A stretch of DNA of 64,000 nucleotides. It comes from Pseudomonas sp. UBA4194. Lineage in GTDB: Bacteria > Pseudomonadota > Gammaproteobacteria > Pseudomonadales > Pseudomonadaceae. Every line of letters begins with the position of its first letter. Within the stretch, counting starts at the first letter, position 1. Made by a program: the position numbers and the translations under genes. The stretch is taken from the NCBI RefSeq assembly GCF_002379585.1, contig NZ_DFUE01000020.1, positions 17,385 through 81,384 of the forward strand, read 5' to 3'. The notes beneath the pieces were generated by a model. It had not been told where the DNA came from. It was given only the letters and a program-made list of their open reading frames with translations, and did no database searches. Below are positions 18,405-26,321 of the stretch, piece by piece.

Positions 18405-19891
18405 GCCACAACAAAACCGCCATCGTGATCGGTGCGGGATTCGGCGGCCTGGCCTTGGCCATCCGCCTGCAGGCAGCGGGCATCCGCACCACCCTGCTGG
18501 AAAAGCGTGATCAACCCGGCGGTCGCGCCTACGTGTACCGCGACCAGGGCTTTACCTTCGACGCGGGGCCTACGGTGATCACCGACCCGAGCGCGATCGA
18601 AGAACTGTTCACCTTGAGCGGCAAGAAGCTGGCCGACTACGTCGAGATGCTGCCGGTGGCTCCGTTCTATCGACTGTGCTGGGAAGACGGCACGCAGTTC
18701 GACTACGCCAACGACCAGGCCAGCCTCGACCGCCAGATCCATGCCTTGAACCCCAACGACGTGGCGGGCTACCAACGCTTTCTGGCGTATTCCAAGGCCG
18801 TATTCGAGGAAGGCTACCTGAAGCTGGGCGCCGTGCCGTTCCTGTCGTTTCGCGACATGCTCCAGGCCGGCCCGCAACTGGCGCGGTTGCAAGCCTGGCG
18901 CAGCGTCTACTCGATGGTTTCGCGCTTCATCGAGCACGACAAGCTACGCCAGGCGTTCTCTTTTCACTCGCTGCTGGTCGGCGGCAACCCCTTCGCTACC
19001 TCATCGATCTACACCCTGATCCATGCCCTGGAGCGCCAGTGGGGGGTGTGGTTTCCCAAGGGGGGGACCGGTGCCTTGGTGCAAGGCATGGTCAAGCTGT
19101 TCCAGGATCTGGGCGGCACGTTGGAACTCAACGCCGACATCGCCGCCATCGACGTCGACAACGGCTGCGCCACTGCGGTACGGGCCAAGGACGGCCGCCG
19201 CTGGCAGGCCGATTGTGTCGCCTCCAATGCCGACGTGGTGCACACCTACACCGATCTGCTGGGCGCGCATCCTCGCGGACAGCAGGAAGGCAAGCGGCTC
19301 AAGAGCAAGCGTTTCAGCAATTCACTGTTCGTGATTCATTTTGGCCTGAAGCGACCGCAGCCGCAGTTGCAACACCACACCGTCTGCTTCGGTCAACGCT
19401 ATCGCGGCCTGATCGACGAGATTTTCAAAGGCCCCGGTCTGGCAGAGGATTTTTCGCTCTACCTGCACGCACCCTGCGTCACCGACCCCAGCCTGGCACC
19501 CCCAGGCTGCTCCAGCCATTACGTGCTGTCGCCAGTTCCCCACCTGGGCAACGCTGAAATCGACTGGGCCGTGGAGGGCCCGCGCTACCGAGACCGCATT
19601 TTCGCCTATCTTGAGCAGCACTACATGCCGGGGCTGCGGGAAGATCTGGTGACCAGCCGCATCTTCACGCCCCACGACTTTCGAGATGAGCTCAACGCTC
19701 ATCTGGGCTCGGCGTTCTCGCTGGAACCGGTGTTGCAGCAAAGCGCCTGGTTTCGGCCGCACAACCGCGACGCGCAGTTGGGCAACGTTTACCTGGTGGG
19801 CGCTGGAACCCACCCCGGCGCTGGCGTACCCGGGGTGATCGGCTCCGCCAAGGCCACGGCGCGCCTGATGCTGGAGGATCTGGGAGCATGA
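18401..19891 (+). CDS. crtI: phytoene desaturase (lycopene-forming)
   Basis: Performs the desaturations from phytoene to lycopene. The 496-residue FAD enzyme has VIGAGFGGLALAIRL (about residues 9-23), the following GGRAYVY, FDAGPTVITDP, and the C-terminal bacterial-type phytoene dehydrogenase signature within VYLVGAGTHPGAGVPGV. The start is set by the ATGA overlap with crtY; the in-frame upstream extension is a shadow of crtY. The stop overlaps crtB. Confidence 0.95.
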   Translation: MSHNKTAIVIGAGFGGLALAIRLQAAGIRTTLLEKRDQPGGRAYVYRDQGFTFDAGPTVITDPSAIEELFTLSGKKLADYVEMLPVAPFYRLCWEDGTQFDYANDQASLDRQIHALNPNDVAGYQRFLAYSKAVFEEGYLKLGAVPFLSFRDMLQAGPQLARLQAWRSVYSMVSRFIEHDKLRQAFSFHSLLVGGNPFATSSIYTLIHALERQWGVWFPKGGTGALVQGMVKLFQDLGGTLELNADIAAIDVDNGCATAVRAKDGRRWQADCVASNADVVHTYTDLLGAHPRGQQEGKRLKSKRFSNSLFVIHFGLKRPQPQLQHHTVCFGQRYRGLIDEIFKGPGLAEDFSLYLHAPCVTDPSLAPPGCSSHYVLSPVPHLGNAEIDWAVEGPRYRDRIFAYLEQHYMPGLREDLVTSRIFTPHDFRDELNAHLGSAFSLEPVLQQSAWFRPHNRDAQLGNVYLVGAGTHPGAGVPGVIGSAKATARLMLEDLGA

Positions 19892-20889
19892 CCACCGCTA
19901 CGCCTGAAGACAGTGCGCTGATCGACCACGCCAGCCAGAGCATCGCGGTCGGCTCGAAGAGCTTTGCCGCGGCCTCGAAACTGTTCGACGAGCCTACCCG
20001 CCGCAGCGCGGTGATGCTCTACGCCTGGTGTCGACACTGCGACGACGTGATCGACGGCCAGCAGGCCGGCCACGATGCCGTACCGATCAGCCCGGCCGAG
20101 GCTCGCGTGCGTTTGGCGCGCCTGCAGGTCCAGACCCGGGCGGTGTATGCCGGCGCTGTGCTGACCGAGCCGGCATTCGCGGCGCTGCGCCAGGTGGTGC
20201 GCAAGCACCACATTCCCGAACGCCACGCCCAGGAGCATCTGGACGGTTTTGCAATGGACGTGGTCGAGCGCCATTACGCCAGCGTCGAGGACACCTTGAG
20301 CTACTGCTATCACGTAGCGGGGGTGGTCGGCCTGATGATGGCCAGGGTCATGGGGGCGCAGGATGAGCGGACCCTGGACCGCGCTTGCGATTTGGGTCTG
20401 GCGTTTCAGCTGAGCAATATTGCCCGGGATATCGTCGAGGATGCCAAGGTCGGGCGCTGTTACCTGCCCGCGCAGTGGCTGGCCGAAATGAACATCGACC
20501 CGCAGCACCTGACCGATCCGATCTATCGCCCGGCACTGGCGGTACTGGCCAAACGGTTGGTGGACATGGCTGAACCTTACTACCGCAGCGCCCATGCCGG
20601 CCTGCCCGCCCTGCCCTGGCGTTCGGCCTGGGCGGTGGCCACGGCGGCTGCGGTGTACCGGCAGATTGGCGTCCAGGTGGTCGCTGCGGGGCCGCAAGCC
20701 TGGGACGGGCGGGTGTCGACCTCCAAGGTGCAAAAGCTTGGCGCGGCCCTGACCGGGCTGTGGCAGGCCGTTACTCGGCGTTGGCGGCGCTGGCCCGATC
20801 GGCCGACGGGCTTGTGGCAGCGCCCTCATCGGCCTTGCGCAGCGGCCCCTGATGCAAGTCGCGCAATTGAGCCCGCAGGCGAGCGGTAG
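19888..20889 (+). CDS. crtB: phytoene synthase
   Basis: Condenses two GGPP into phytoene. The 333-residue protein has the aspartate-rich motif WCRHCDDVID (about residues 48-57) and the second motif in LGLAFQLSNIARDIVEDA, then GRCYLP. It is about 25 residues longer than typical CrtB. The arginine/proline-rich tail encoded after about 20810 overlaps crtZ on the opposite strand and looks like read-through rather than a domain. It is the last gene of the plus-strand operon. Confidence 0.94.
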   Translation: MTTATPEDSALIDHASQSIAVGSKSFAAASKLFDEPTRRSAVMLYAWCRHCDDVIDGQQAGHDAVPISPAEARVRLARLQVQTRAVYAGAVLTEPAFAALRQVVRKHHIPERHAQEHLDGFAMDVVERHYASVEDTLSYCYHVAGVVGLMMARVMGAQDERTLDRACDLGLAFQLSNIARDIVEDAKVGRCYLPAQWLAEMNIDPQHLTDPIYRPALAVLAKRLVDMAEPYYRSAHAGLPALPWRSAWAVATAAAVYRQIGVQVVAAGPQAWDGRVSTSKVQKLGAALTGLWQAVTRRWRRWPDRPTGLWQRPHRPCAAAPDASRAIEPAGER

Positions 20890-21325
20890 AAGGCGCATAA
20901 AGGAAACCGAACGACACGCAGCGCTCCTTGCCCTCCACCGCGTGGTGCATCAGATGAGCCTGGTACAACCGTTTCAGATAGCCGCTGCGTGGCACGAGTT
21001 TGAGCGGCCAGCGCCGGTGCACCAGACCATCGTGAACGATGAAGTACAGCAGGCCGTAACCGGTCATGCCGGCGCCGATCCATTCCAGGGGATGGGCGCC
21101 CTGCGTGCCGGCGGCAATCAGAATGATCGCCAACACGGCGAACACCAACGCATACAGGTCGTTCTTTTCGAACCAGCCGTTGCGGGGCTCGTGGTGCGAG
21201 CGATGCCAGCCCCAGCCCCACCCATGCATCAGGTATTTATGGGCCAGGTAGGCCACCCCTTCCATGGCGGCCAGGGTAACGAAGAAGATCAGGGCATTGA
21301 CGATCACGGCTATTCTCGGATCCAT
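20771..21325 (-). CDS. crtZ: beta-carotene hydroxylase
   Basis: Membrane di-iron hydroxylase converting beta-carotene to zeaxanthin. The 184-residue protein has about four membrane segments and the histidine clusters HKYLMH, HRSHHEP, HDGLVH and HLMHH that bind iron. An in-frame TGA immediately precedes the ATG at 21325, which fixes the start. No good ribosome binding site is visible because the start lies in a 14-bp tandem repeat. Its 3' end overlaps crtB by 119 bases in convergent orientation. An overlap of this kind is also known in Pantoea. Confidence 0.94.
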   Translation of the reverse strand: MDPRIAVIVNALIFFVTLAAMEGVAYLAHKYLMHGWGWGWHRSHHEPRNGWFEKNDLYALVFAVLAIILIAAGTQGAHPLEWIGAGMTGYGLLYFIVHDGLVHRRWPLKLVPRSGYLKRLYQAHLMHHAVEGKERCVSFGFLYAPSTARLRAQLRDLHQGPLRKADEGAATSPSADRASAANAE

Positions 21326-21364
21326 TCATGTAAAGGCATTCATGTAAACGCATTCATGTAAAGG
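21323..21364. repeat. three tandem copies of a 14-bp unit at the crtZ start
   Basis: CATTCATGTAAAGG, CATTCATGTAAACG and CATTCATGTAAAGG run head to tail (one base differs in the middle copy). The crtZ ATG is inside the copy nearest the gene, and the other copies form its leader. Copy-number change by slippage would alter the leader but not the reading frame. Confidence 0.9.
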
Positions 21365-21443
21365 AACGCATGTGCGGCCCTGAGGATAACCCGCGGGCCC
21401 AGGCCTGACCATTCCACCCATCTGCTGCGAATCGACCGCATCC

Positions 21444-23627
21444 TCAGCGCAAGCTCCAGGACACGCCCGCATACACCCCCAGACCATCGCCAGGGGTCGA
21501 ACGGGCGGCGTCGAGGCCCTGATCGTCGTAGCCGGGGGTAACGGTACTGGCGTAACGCTCATTGGTCAGATTGCGCACATCCAGCCAGGTTTGCCACGAT
21601 TCGCTGGGCGCGGCGTACCCCAAGGTCGCGCCGAACAGCGTATAGGGCGCGGCATCGTAGGAGTTGGCATAGTCCACCGCCACCTTGGAGGCGTGCTGCA
21701 CGTTGATACCGGTATAGACGCCACTGGGGTGGCTATAGCGCAGTTCAGCCTGGTAATAGTGCACCGGAATACCCGGCAGCGGATTGGAACCGAAGCGTTG
21801 ATCGTCCTCATAGTGGAAGTCGCTGAAGGTGTACGCCTGGCGCAGTGCCAGCTTGCCTCGCGCGCCGCCGTCCCACAGTGGGCTGTCCAACGCCAACTCT
21901 ACCCCCTGGTGAATGGTTGGGCTGGCATTGCTTTCGCCAATGACCTGGGAAGTGGTGGCCGTAGCCGCCTGGGTTTCGACGCTGAGCAGCTCGTGGCGGA
22001 CCTGGGAGTAGTACCACGCCAGATCCCACTGGCCGAACCAGGCTTGCCCACGCCCGCCCAGTTCCAGGGTGGTCGCGGTCTGGTTCTGAAGCTTCACACC
22101 GGCACGTTGCAAGCCTGTCGCGGCACCACTACCCGCCGGAAAATACAGGTTCGAACCCCAGATCATCGACCACGGGTGCGGCGGCTCTACCGAACGGCTG
22201 AGGTTACCGAACACCTGAAGATCGGCCCGATAGTCATAGCGCAACCCCAGCCGCGGGGCGTAGTCCCAATCGTGCAGGCTGGTGCGATCGCTGTTGACCG
22301 GGTAGGTCACTTCGGTCTGCCGGCGGGTATAGATGGCGGCCAGACCGGTAGTCAGCCACAGATCGGGCATCAGCTCCAATTCGTTGCTCAGATGCAGCAC
22401 ATTGTCCGAGCCCAGATAGCTGTAATCCCGCGTTCGGGTACCCACCGGGTAACCGGCGGTATTGCCCACCGGCGTACGTACATGTTCCGACACACCGCTG
22501 TTGGGCAGCGCCGTGGTACTGCGAAAACCCACTGTAGTCTTGCTCTGATGGCCGAACAGCAAGTCGTCACGACTGTAATCCAGAGTGGCGCTGACATCGG
22601 TGTAGGCTACCTTCATGCGATTGGTACCCTCGCGCAGGTCCATGGGGTAATCGTGATACACCAGGCCGGCGACCACCTTGGAGCTGTCATCCAGATGCCA
22701 GGTGGTCTTGTTGGCAATCCAGGTACTGCCCGGCTGCAGCCGCTTGGAATCGCGAGCAACGTTGACTGCACTGGCAGCACGGGGATCATGGCTGATCTGG
22801 TAGCGGGTGAGCCGACCCGGCGTGTCGTTGTCGGTTTCGCGGTAGCGAAAGTAGAAACGCGTTTCCAGTTCGGGGCTGAACCGATAACCGAAATTTGCTG
22901 CAACGCCCTGGCTGCTGCCGGCGCTGTGGTCCTGATAGCCGTCGTATCTAGAGTCGGTAAGCGAGACATAGTAGTCGGCATCGCCCAGCACTTGTCCTGA
23001 GCTGATCTGGCGCTTGGTATAGCCGTGGCTGCCGGCTTCATAGCGCAGCTGCAAGCGCGGCGCGTCGTAGCCGGTGTGGGTGATGTAATCGATCGCACCG
23101 CCCAACGCCAACGACCCACGATCGAATCCGTTGGCGCCGCGCAGCACTTCGACCCGGCTCAACCACAACGGCTCGAGCAATTCGTAAGGCGTACCGCCCG
23201 GGCCGGTCAGTGGCAAGCCGTCGAACATCTGGTAGATCCCGGACGCATGGGCACCCGGTCCGCGGTTGATGCCCGAGCCGCGAATGGATATCTTCGCCCC
23301 CTCATTGTTCGCGGCCTTGGCGTATATCCCAGCCTGGTACCTGAACAGGTCCTCATTGCCAGAGATACGCCCCGACGCCACTTCCGCCATATCCACCAGG
23401 TTGCTGGCGCCCGGGATCGTGTGCAACGCGTCCTGCGCGGCCTGGATCTCGCTGTAGTCTTCCCCGCTGACCTCCACCGACGGCAACTGCATGACCTGCA
23501 CCTCGGCGGCCTGAGCCGAACCCACCATCACCCCGACGCCGAGCAGCGACCAGGCAAGCCGGCGAGAATGGGAAATCGGCCCAGCGCAACGGGGCACAGG
23601 CAAAGTGAGTGGACGCTGTTGCGGCAT
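21444..23627 (-). CDS. TonB-dependent outer-membrane receptor
   Basis: 727-residue receptor with a signal peptide ending near SAQA (about residue 39), a plug domain (about 50-170, including GAKISIRGSG and VEVLRGANGF) and a 22-strand barrel ending in aromatic/arginine SWSLR. There is no N-terminal STN signalling domain and no adjacent fecIR-like pair, so it is not expected to signal to an ECF sigma factor. It resembles FecA-like siderophore receptors, but the ligand is not predictable. AAGGA lies seven bases before the ATG. It sits upstream of crtZ on the same strand, with the tandem repeat in the 118-base gap. Confidence 0.85.
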   Translation of the reverse strand: MPQQRPLTLPVPRCAGPISHSRRLAWSLLGVGVMVGSAQAAEVQVMQLPSVEVSGEDYSEIQAAQDALHTIPGASNLVDMAEVASGRISGNEDLFRYQAGIYAKAANNEGAKISIRGSGINRGPGAHASGIYQMFDGLPLTGPGGTPYELLEPLWLSRVEVLRGANGFDRGSLALGGAIDYITHTGYDAPRLQLRYEAGSHGYTKRQISSGQVLGDADYYVSLTDSRYDGYQDHSAGSSQGVAANFGYRFSPELETRFYFRYRETDNDTPGRLTRYQISHDPRAASAVNVARDSKRLQPGSTWIANKTTWHLDDSSKVVAGLVYHDYPMDLREGTNRMKVAYTDVSATLDYSRDDLLFGHQSKTTVGFRSTTALPNSGVSEHVRTPVGNTAGYPVGTRTRDYSYLGSDNVLHLSNELELMPDLWLTTGLAAIYTRRQTEVTYPVNSDRTSLHDWDYAPRLGLRYDYRADLQVFGNLSRSVEPPHPWSMIWGSNLYFPAGSGAATGLQRAGVKLQNQTATTLELGGRGQAWFGQWDLAWYYSQVRHELLSVETQAATATTSQVIGESNASPTIHQGVELALDSPLWDGGARGKLALRQAYTFSDFHYEDDQRFGSNPLPGIPVHYYQAELRYSHPSGVYTGINVQHASKVAVDYANSYDAAPYTLFGATLGYAAPSESWQTWLDVRNLTNERYASTVTPGYDDQGLDAARSTPGDGLGVYAGVSWSLR

Positions 23628-23755
23628 GTACGGTGATCCTTGAACGCTAAATAGGCACGGACGCGGCTCACCCCACGGCCGGGGGCCGAAAGGTGATGGT
23701 GTCGGAGAGGGATGGACGCTCGCCGCGGGCGTGCGAGCACATCAGCAGGCGCAGA

Positions 23756-23965
23756 TTACGTCTGGCTGCAAAGAGTCTTCAGGTAGGTCTGACCTTTGGC
23801 CGTCAGGGCCAGGCGCGTCTTGCCTTCAGGCGTTACCCGAGTGATCACGTAACCCACCAGCATCAACGCGCGCAGCGCAAAGCCGTCATCACTGCCGAAG
23901 GCCTGCCAGTCGGCAGCCTCTATCAGGGTCAACAAGCGCTTGTAGTTGACTTGGTCTTCAGTCAT
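23756..23965 (-). CDS. small hypothetical protein (69 aa)
   Basis: The product starts MTEDQVNYKRLLTLIEAADW and is mixed helix and strand with VTPEGKTRLALTAKGQTYL, resembling a small winged-helix-like fold. It has no signal or membrane segment. A TTG one codon upstream is an alternative start; GAGG lies at a suitable distance from either. It is upstream of the TonB receptor on the same strand and probably separate. Function unknown. Confidence 0.6.
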   Translation of the reverse strand: MTEDQVNYKRLLTLIEAADWQAFGSDDGFALRALMLVGYVITRVTPEGKTRLALTAKGQTYLKTLCSQT

Positions 23966-24022
23966 CAATGGCCAGGCCTCGATTGCATCGGTTGGGGCGC
24001 AAATAGCTTACTCATAAATGGC

Positions 24023-24046
24023 CCCTGGCGTCTCCCTGCGCCAGGG
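24023..24046. other. GC-rich hairpin in a divergent intergenic gap
   Basis: CCCTGGCG and CGCCAGGG form an eight-base stem with an eight-base loop between divergent small genes. There is no T-run, so it is more likely an operator or REP-like element than a terminator. Confidence 0.35.
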
Positions 24047-24146
24047 CATCCGAACTCCGTCGGCGGCAGATCGTCGCACCAACCGATAATAATTGGACCT
24101 TTTTCTTCGCCATGGGCTCCATCTTGAGTCAACGCTGGAGATCACC

Positions 24147-24413
24147 ATGGCAAACCCCACTCTGTTCATCATCGATTACCGACTTCACGGCGCCGAGAAG
24201 TCGTTCATCATCCGTCTACCCCAGCTCAACGCGGCCGATGCATGGCATTGGGCAAGCTGCGATGCCGGTGTGGGGATCATCCCCAAATTCGGTCGCGAGA
24301 AGATAAAGAAAGTCGGCAAGGCTGAAGCCGAGCAATATGGCATATCCGAGGTACGCTGGAGAGCCTCCGGACAGCCTGCAACGGCACCTGTAGGCGCTCA
24401 GACGCAGTTTTGA
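24147..24413 (+). CDS. small conserved Pseudomonas protein (88 aa), possibly DUF6555
   Basis: The product begins MANPTLFIIDYRLHGAEKSF and contains DAWHWASCDAGVGIIP and EQYGISEVRWR, a pattern I associate with a small Pseudomonas family (DUF6555, from memory). It is cytosolic, with no signal. The ATG at 24147 is preferred over an upstream in-frame ATG because GGAGA lies before it and the upstream residues are not family-like. A response regulator follows about 29 bases later on the same strand. Function unknown. Confidence 0.65.
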   Translation: MANPTLFIIDYRLHGAEKSFIIRLPQLNAADAWHWASCDAGVGIIPKFGREKIKKVGKAEAEQYGISEVRWRASGQPATAPVGAQTQF

Positions 24414-24442
24414 GGGGAACATCTGCATGGCGACCTAGTCCC

Positions 24443-24898
24443 ATGCACATGATAAATCGGACCGAAGAACCTATTGCTTTGCCGACCGTTCTCCTGGTGG
24501 AGGACGACTGGGTCATCAGGGTATTGATACACGACATCCTTGAAAACGAAGCCTTCCACGTCGTGGCGTTCGAAACAGCCGACGAGGCCTGGACGTACCT
24601 GCACCAGCAGGCAGGCAACGTCGATCTGATCTTTTCGGATATTCACATGCCTGGGTCTCTGGACGGCATCGATCTGGCCAACCTGGCGTACCGGCGCTGG
24701 CCCCACATACCCATGATCCTGTCTTCCGCCGTGCGCGGGCAGCAGCGACTGGATTCAGGGTGTGTGCCCATCTTCGTGCCCAAGCCCTGGCACTCTCGCG
24801 AAATCGGCATGGTGTGTCGCAGGGCGCTGGCCGATCGCAAGGCCCAGCGTAGAGCCGCTGCCCAGGTGTCGGACCCGACCTTCTCTCTCAAAGACTGA
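24443..24898 (+). CDS. single-domain (receiver-only) response regulator
   Basis: 151-residue CheY-like receiver with acidic pocket E20-D21-D22, phosphoacceptor D66 in LIFSDIHMP, switch serines near 94-95 and conserved lysine 114 in PKPW. No DNA-binding or output domain is present, so it should act by protein contact or as a phosphorelay intermediate. No histidine kinase lies nearby, so its partner is elsewhere. The start is uncertain: ATG 24443 or ATG 24449, neither with a good ribosome binding site, and an in-frame TTG overlaps the previous stop. Confidence 0.8.
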   Translation: MHMINRTEEPIALPTVLLVEDDWVIRVLIHDILENEAFHVVAFETADEAWTYLHQQAGNVDLIFSDIHMPGSLDGIDLANLAYRRWPHIPMILSSAVRGQQRLDSGCVPIFVPKPWHSREIGMVCRRALADRKAQRRAAAQVSDPTFSLKD

Positions 24899-24917
24899 CC
24901 GGCCCGTCGGGCCGGTC
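24897..24917. terminator. perfect hairpin between convergent genes
   Basis: GACCGGCCC-GTC-GGGCCGGTC is a perfect nine-base stem that starts at the response-regulator stop and lies 13 bases from the stop of the convergent esterase gene. It probably serves both directions, although T-runs are short. Confidence 0.6.
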
Positions 24918-24930
24918 GGTGCTCATCGGC

Positions 24931-26028
24931 TTATTTCGCCAGATCGGCTTTCAAGCGTTGGCCAGCATAGGCTTGTGCCTGCTCAGCCTTTTCAACCACT
25001 GCCGCGGTCCCGAAGAACTCGTGGGTCACGCCCGGGTAGACCTTGCGCTCGACACTCACCCCCGCCTTGCGCAGCGCTTGCTCCAACTGCGCGCCATCGT
25101 CACGCAATGGATCGATCTCGGCATTGATGACCGTCACAGGTGGCAGCCCTTGCAGATTGGCGTGGACCAGGTCGATCCGCGGGTCCTTGGCATCCGCCGG
25201 ACTGGAGGTAACCTGCGCAATGAACCACAACATCATTGGTCGGTTGAGCGGCATGGCATCGGCGTACTTGAGGTACGACTCGGTATCGGTGTTGGATTGT
25301 GCCACCGGATAAACCGACAGCACGTGCTTGGGCGCCGTCAGGCCAGCCTTGTGCGCAGCGACAGCCGTCGCCACGGCCAGATTGCCCCCCGCGCTTTCCC
25401 CCGCCAACGCCAGGCGCTTGGGGTCGCCGTTGAGGGTGGCCGCGTTGCTCGCCAGCCAACGGTAGGCCGCCAGCGCATCATCGTGTGCAGCGGGGAATTT
25501 GTTTTCCGGAGCCCGGCGATAATCGACCGAAACCACTACAGCGTTGGCTTGTTTAGCCAGGCCGCGTGCACCGCCGTCGTATACCTTGCGATCGGCAAAC
25601 ACCCAGCCACCGCCATGGAAATACAACACGACCGGAAACGGCCCACTGCCCTCTGGGGTGTAGACAGTTGCCGGCATGGCGCCGCCAGCGCCCGGTACGG
25701 TGGTTTCTCGGGACGTTACGCCCGGCACCAGGGCGGTGGGCGTGCTGTCGCGCTTCTGGTCGGCAAGGACGCCCTTGACCGCATCTGCCATGGTGGGCTG
25801 CAACCGCGCTTCGGCCGGGGTGATCTTCTCCACGGCCTTGGCATCGAAGCTGGCGAATTTGTTCAGCACCGTTTGCATGTCCGACTCAGTGCGGAACAGG
25901 CTTTTCGTACCGCTGACCGCCAGCTCTGACACTGAACGCTTTTCGGGGTCACGAGCACAGCCTTGCAATGCCACCGCGACACCGATGACCGACATTGCGA
26001 CAAGCCATTTGCGATGGTTCTTTATCAT
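24931..26028 (-). CDS. alpha/beta hydrolase lipoprotein, HSL/family IV esterase
   Basis: 365-residue probable lipoprotein. MIKNHRKWLVAMSVIGVAVA is a signal peptide and ALQGC is the lipobox with Cys at about residue 24. The hydrolase part has the oxyanion motif HGGGW, the nucleophile in GESAGG, the acid in AEIDPLRDDG and the histidine in VTHEFF, as in hormone-sensitive-lipase-type esterases. It should hydrolyse small acyl esters in the periplasm or at the membrane. Start 26028 is chosen because the upstream extension would place charged residues before the signal peptide. Confidence 0.85.
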   Translation of the reverse strand: MIKNHRKWLVAMSVIGVAVALQGCARDPEKRSVSELAVSGTKSLFRTESDMQTVLNKFASFDAKAVEKITPAEARLQPTMADAVKGVLADQKRDSTPTALVPGVTSRETTVPGAGGAMPATVYTPEGSGPFPVVLYFHGGGWVFADRKVYDGGARGLAKQANAVVVSVDYRRAPENKFPAAHDDALAAYRWLASNAATLNGDPKRLALAGESAGGNLAVATAVAAHKAGLTAPKHVLSVYPVAQSNTDTESYLKYADAMPLNRPMMLWFIAQVTSSPADAKDPRIDLVHANLQGLPPVTVINAEIDPLRDDGAQLEQALRKAGVSVERKVYPGVTHEFFGTAAVVEKAEQAQAYAGQRLKADLAK

Positions 26029-26260
26029 TCTTGTTTCCTCAGCGATTGATTGACGTGGCCGACCTATTGGCGTGCTCACCAAATATCAGTCAGGACCTGC
26101 GCATCCATCGTTCAAGGAATGTTCAGCGACGCGGGACGAACGGTAGAGCGACTTCCCGCATGCTCACCGGCGGCACGTCGCTGATCGACTCAGGTGAACT
26201 ACCAGAGCAGGGCTCCGTCATCTGCATGCAGGCGCTTGAAGACAGATGCCTTTGAGCGCC

Positions 26261-26290
26261 CCTGTAGGAGCGGCCATACGTCGCGAATCA
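26261..26290. repeat. REP-like element fragment
   Basis: CCTGTAGGAGCGGCC followed by GTCGCGAATCA matches the common Pseudomonas intergenic repeat (TGTAGGAGCGGC...TCGCGA). A single copy lies about 30 bases upstream of the alcohol dehydrogenase gene, inside its likely leader or promoter. Confidence 0.5.
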
Positions 26291-26298
26291 GCCCACGC

Positions 26299-26306
26299 AA
26301 CAACAA
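26299..26306 (+). promoter_or_regulatory. AACAACAA motif (possible Hfq/Crc site) before the alcohol dehydrogenase
   Basis: AACAACAA fits the AAnAAnAA Hfq/Crc target and lies 15 bases before the ATG at 26322, near where the ribosome binds. Regulation by Crc is inferred from the motif and position only. Confidence 0.4.
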
Positions 26307-26321
26307 AGGCATATAAAGACC

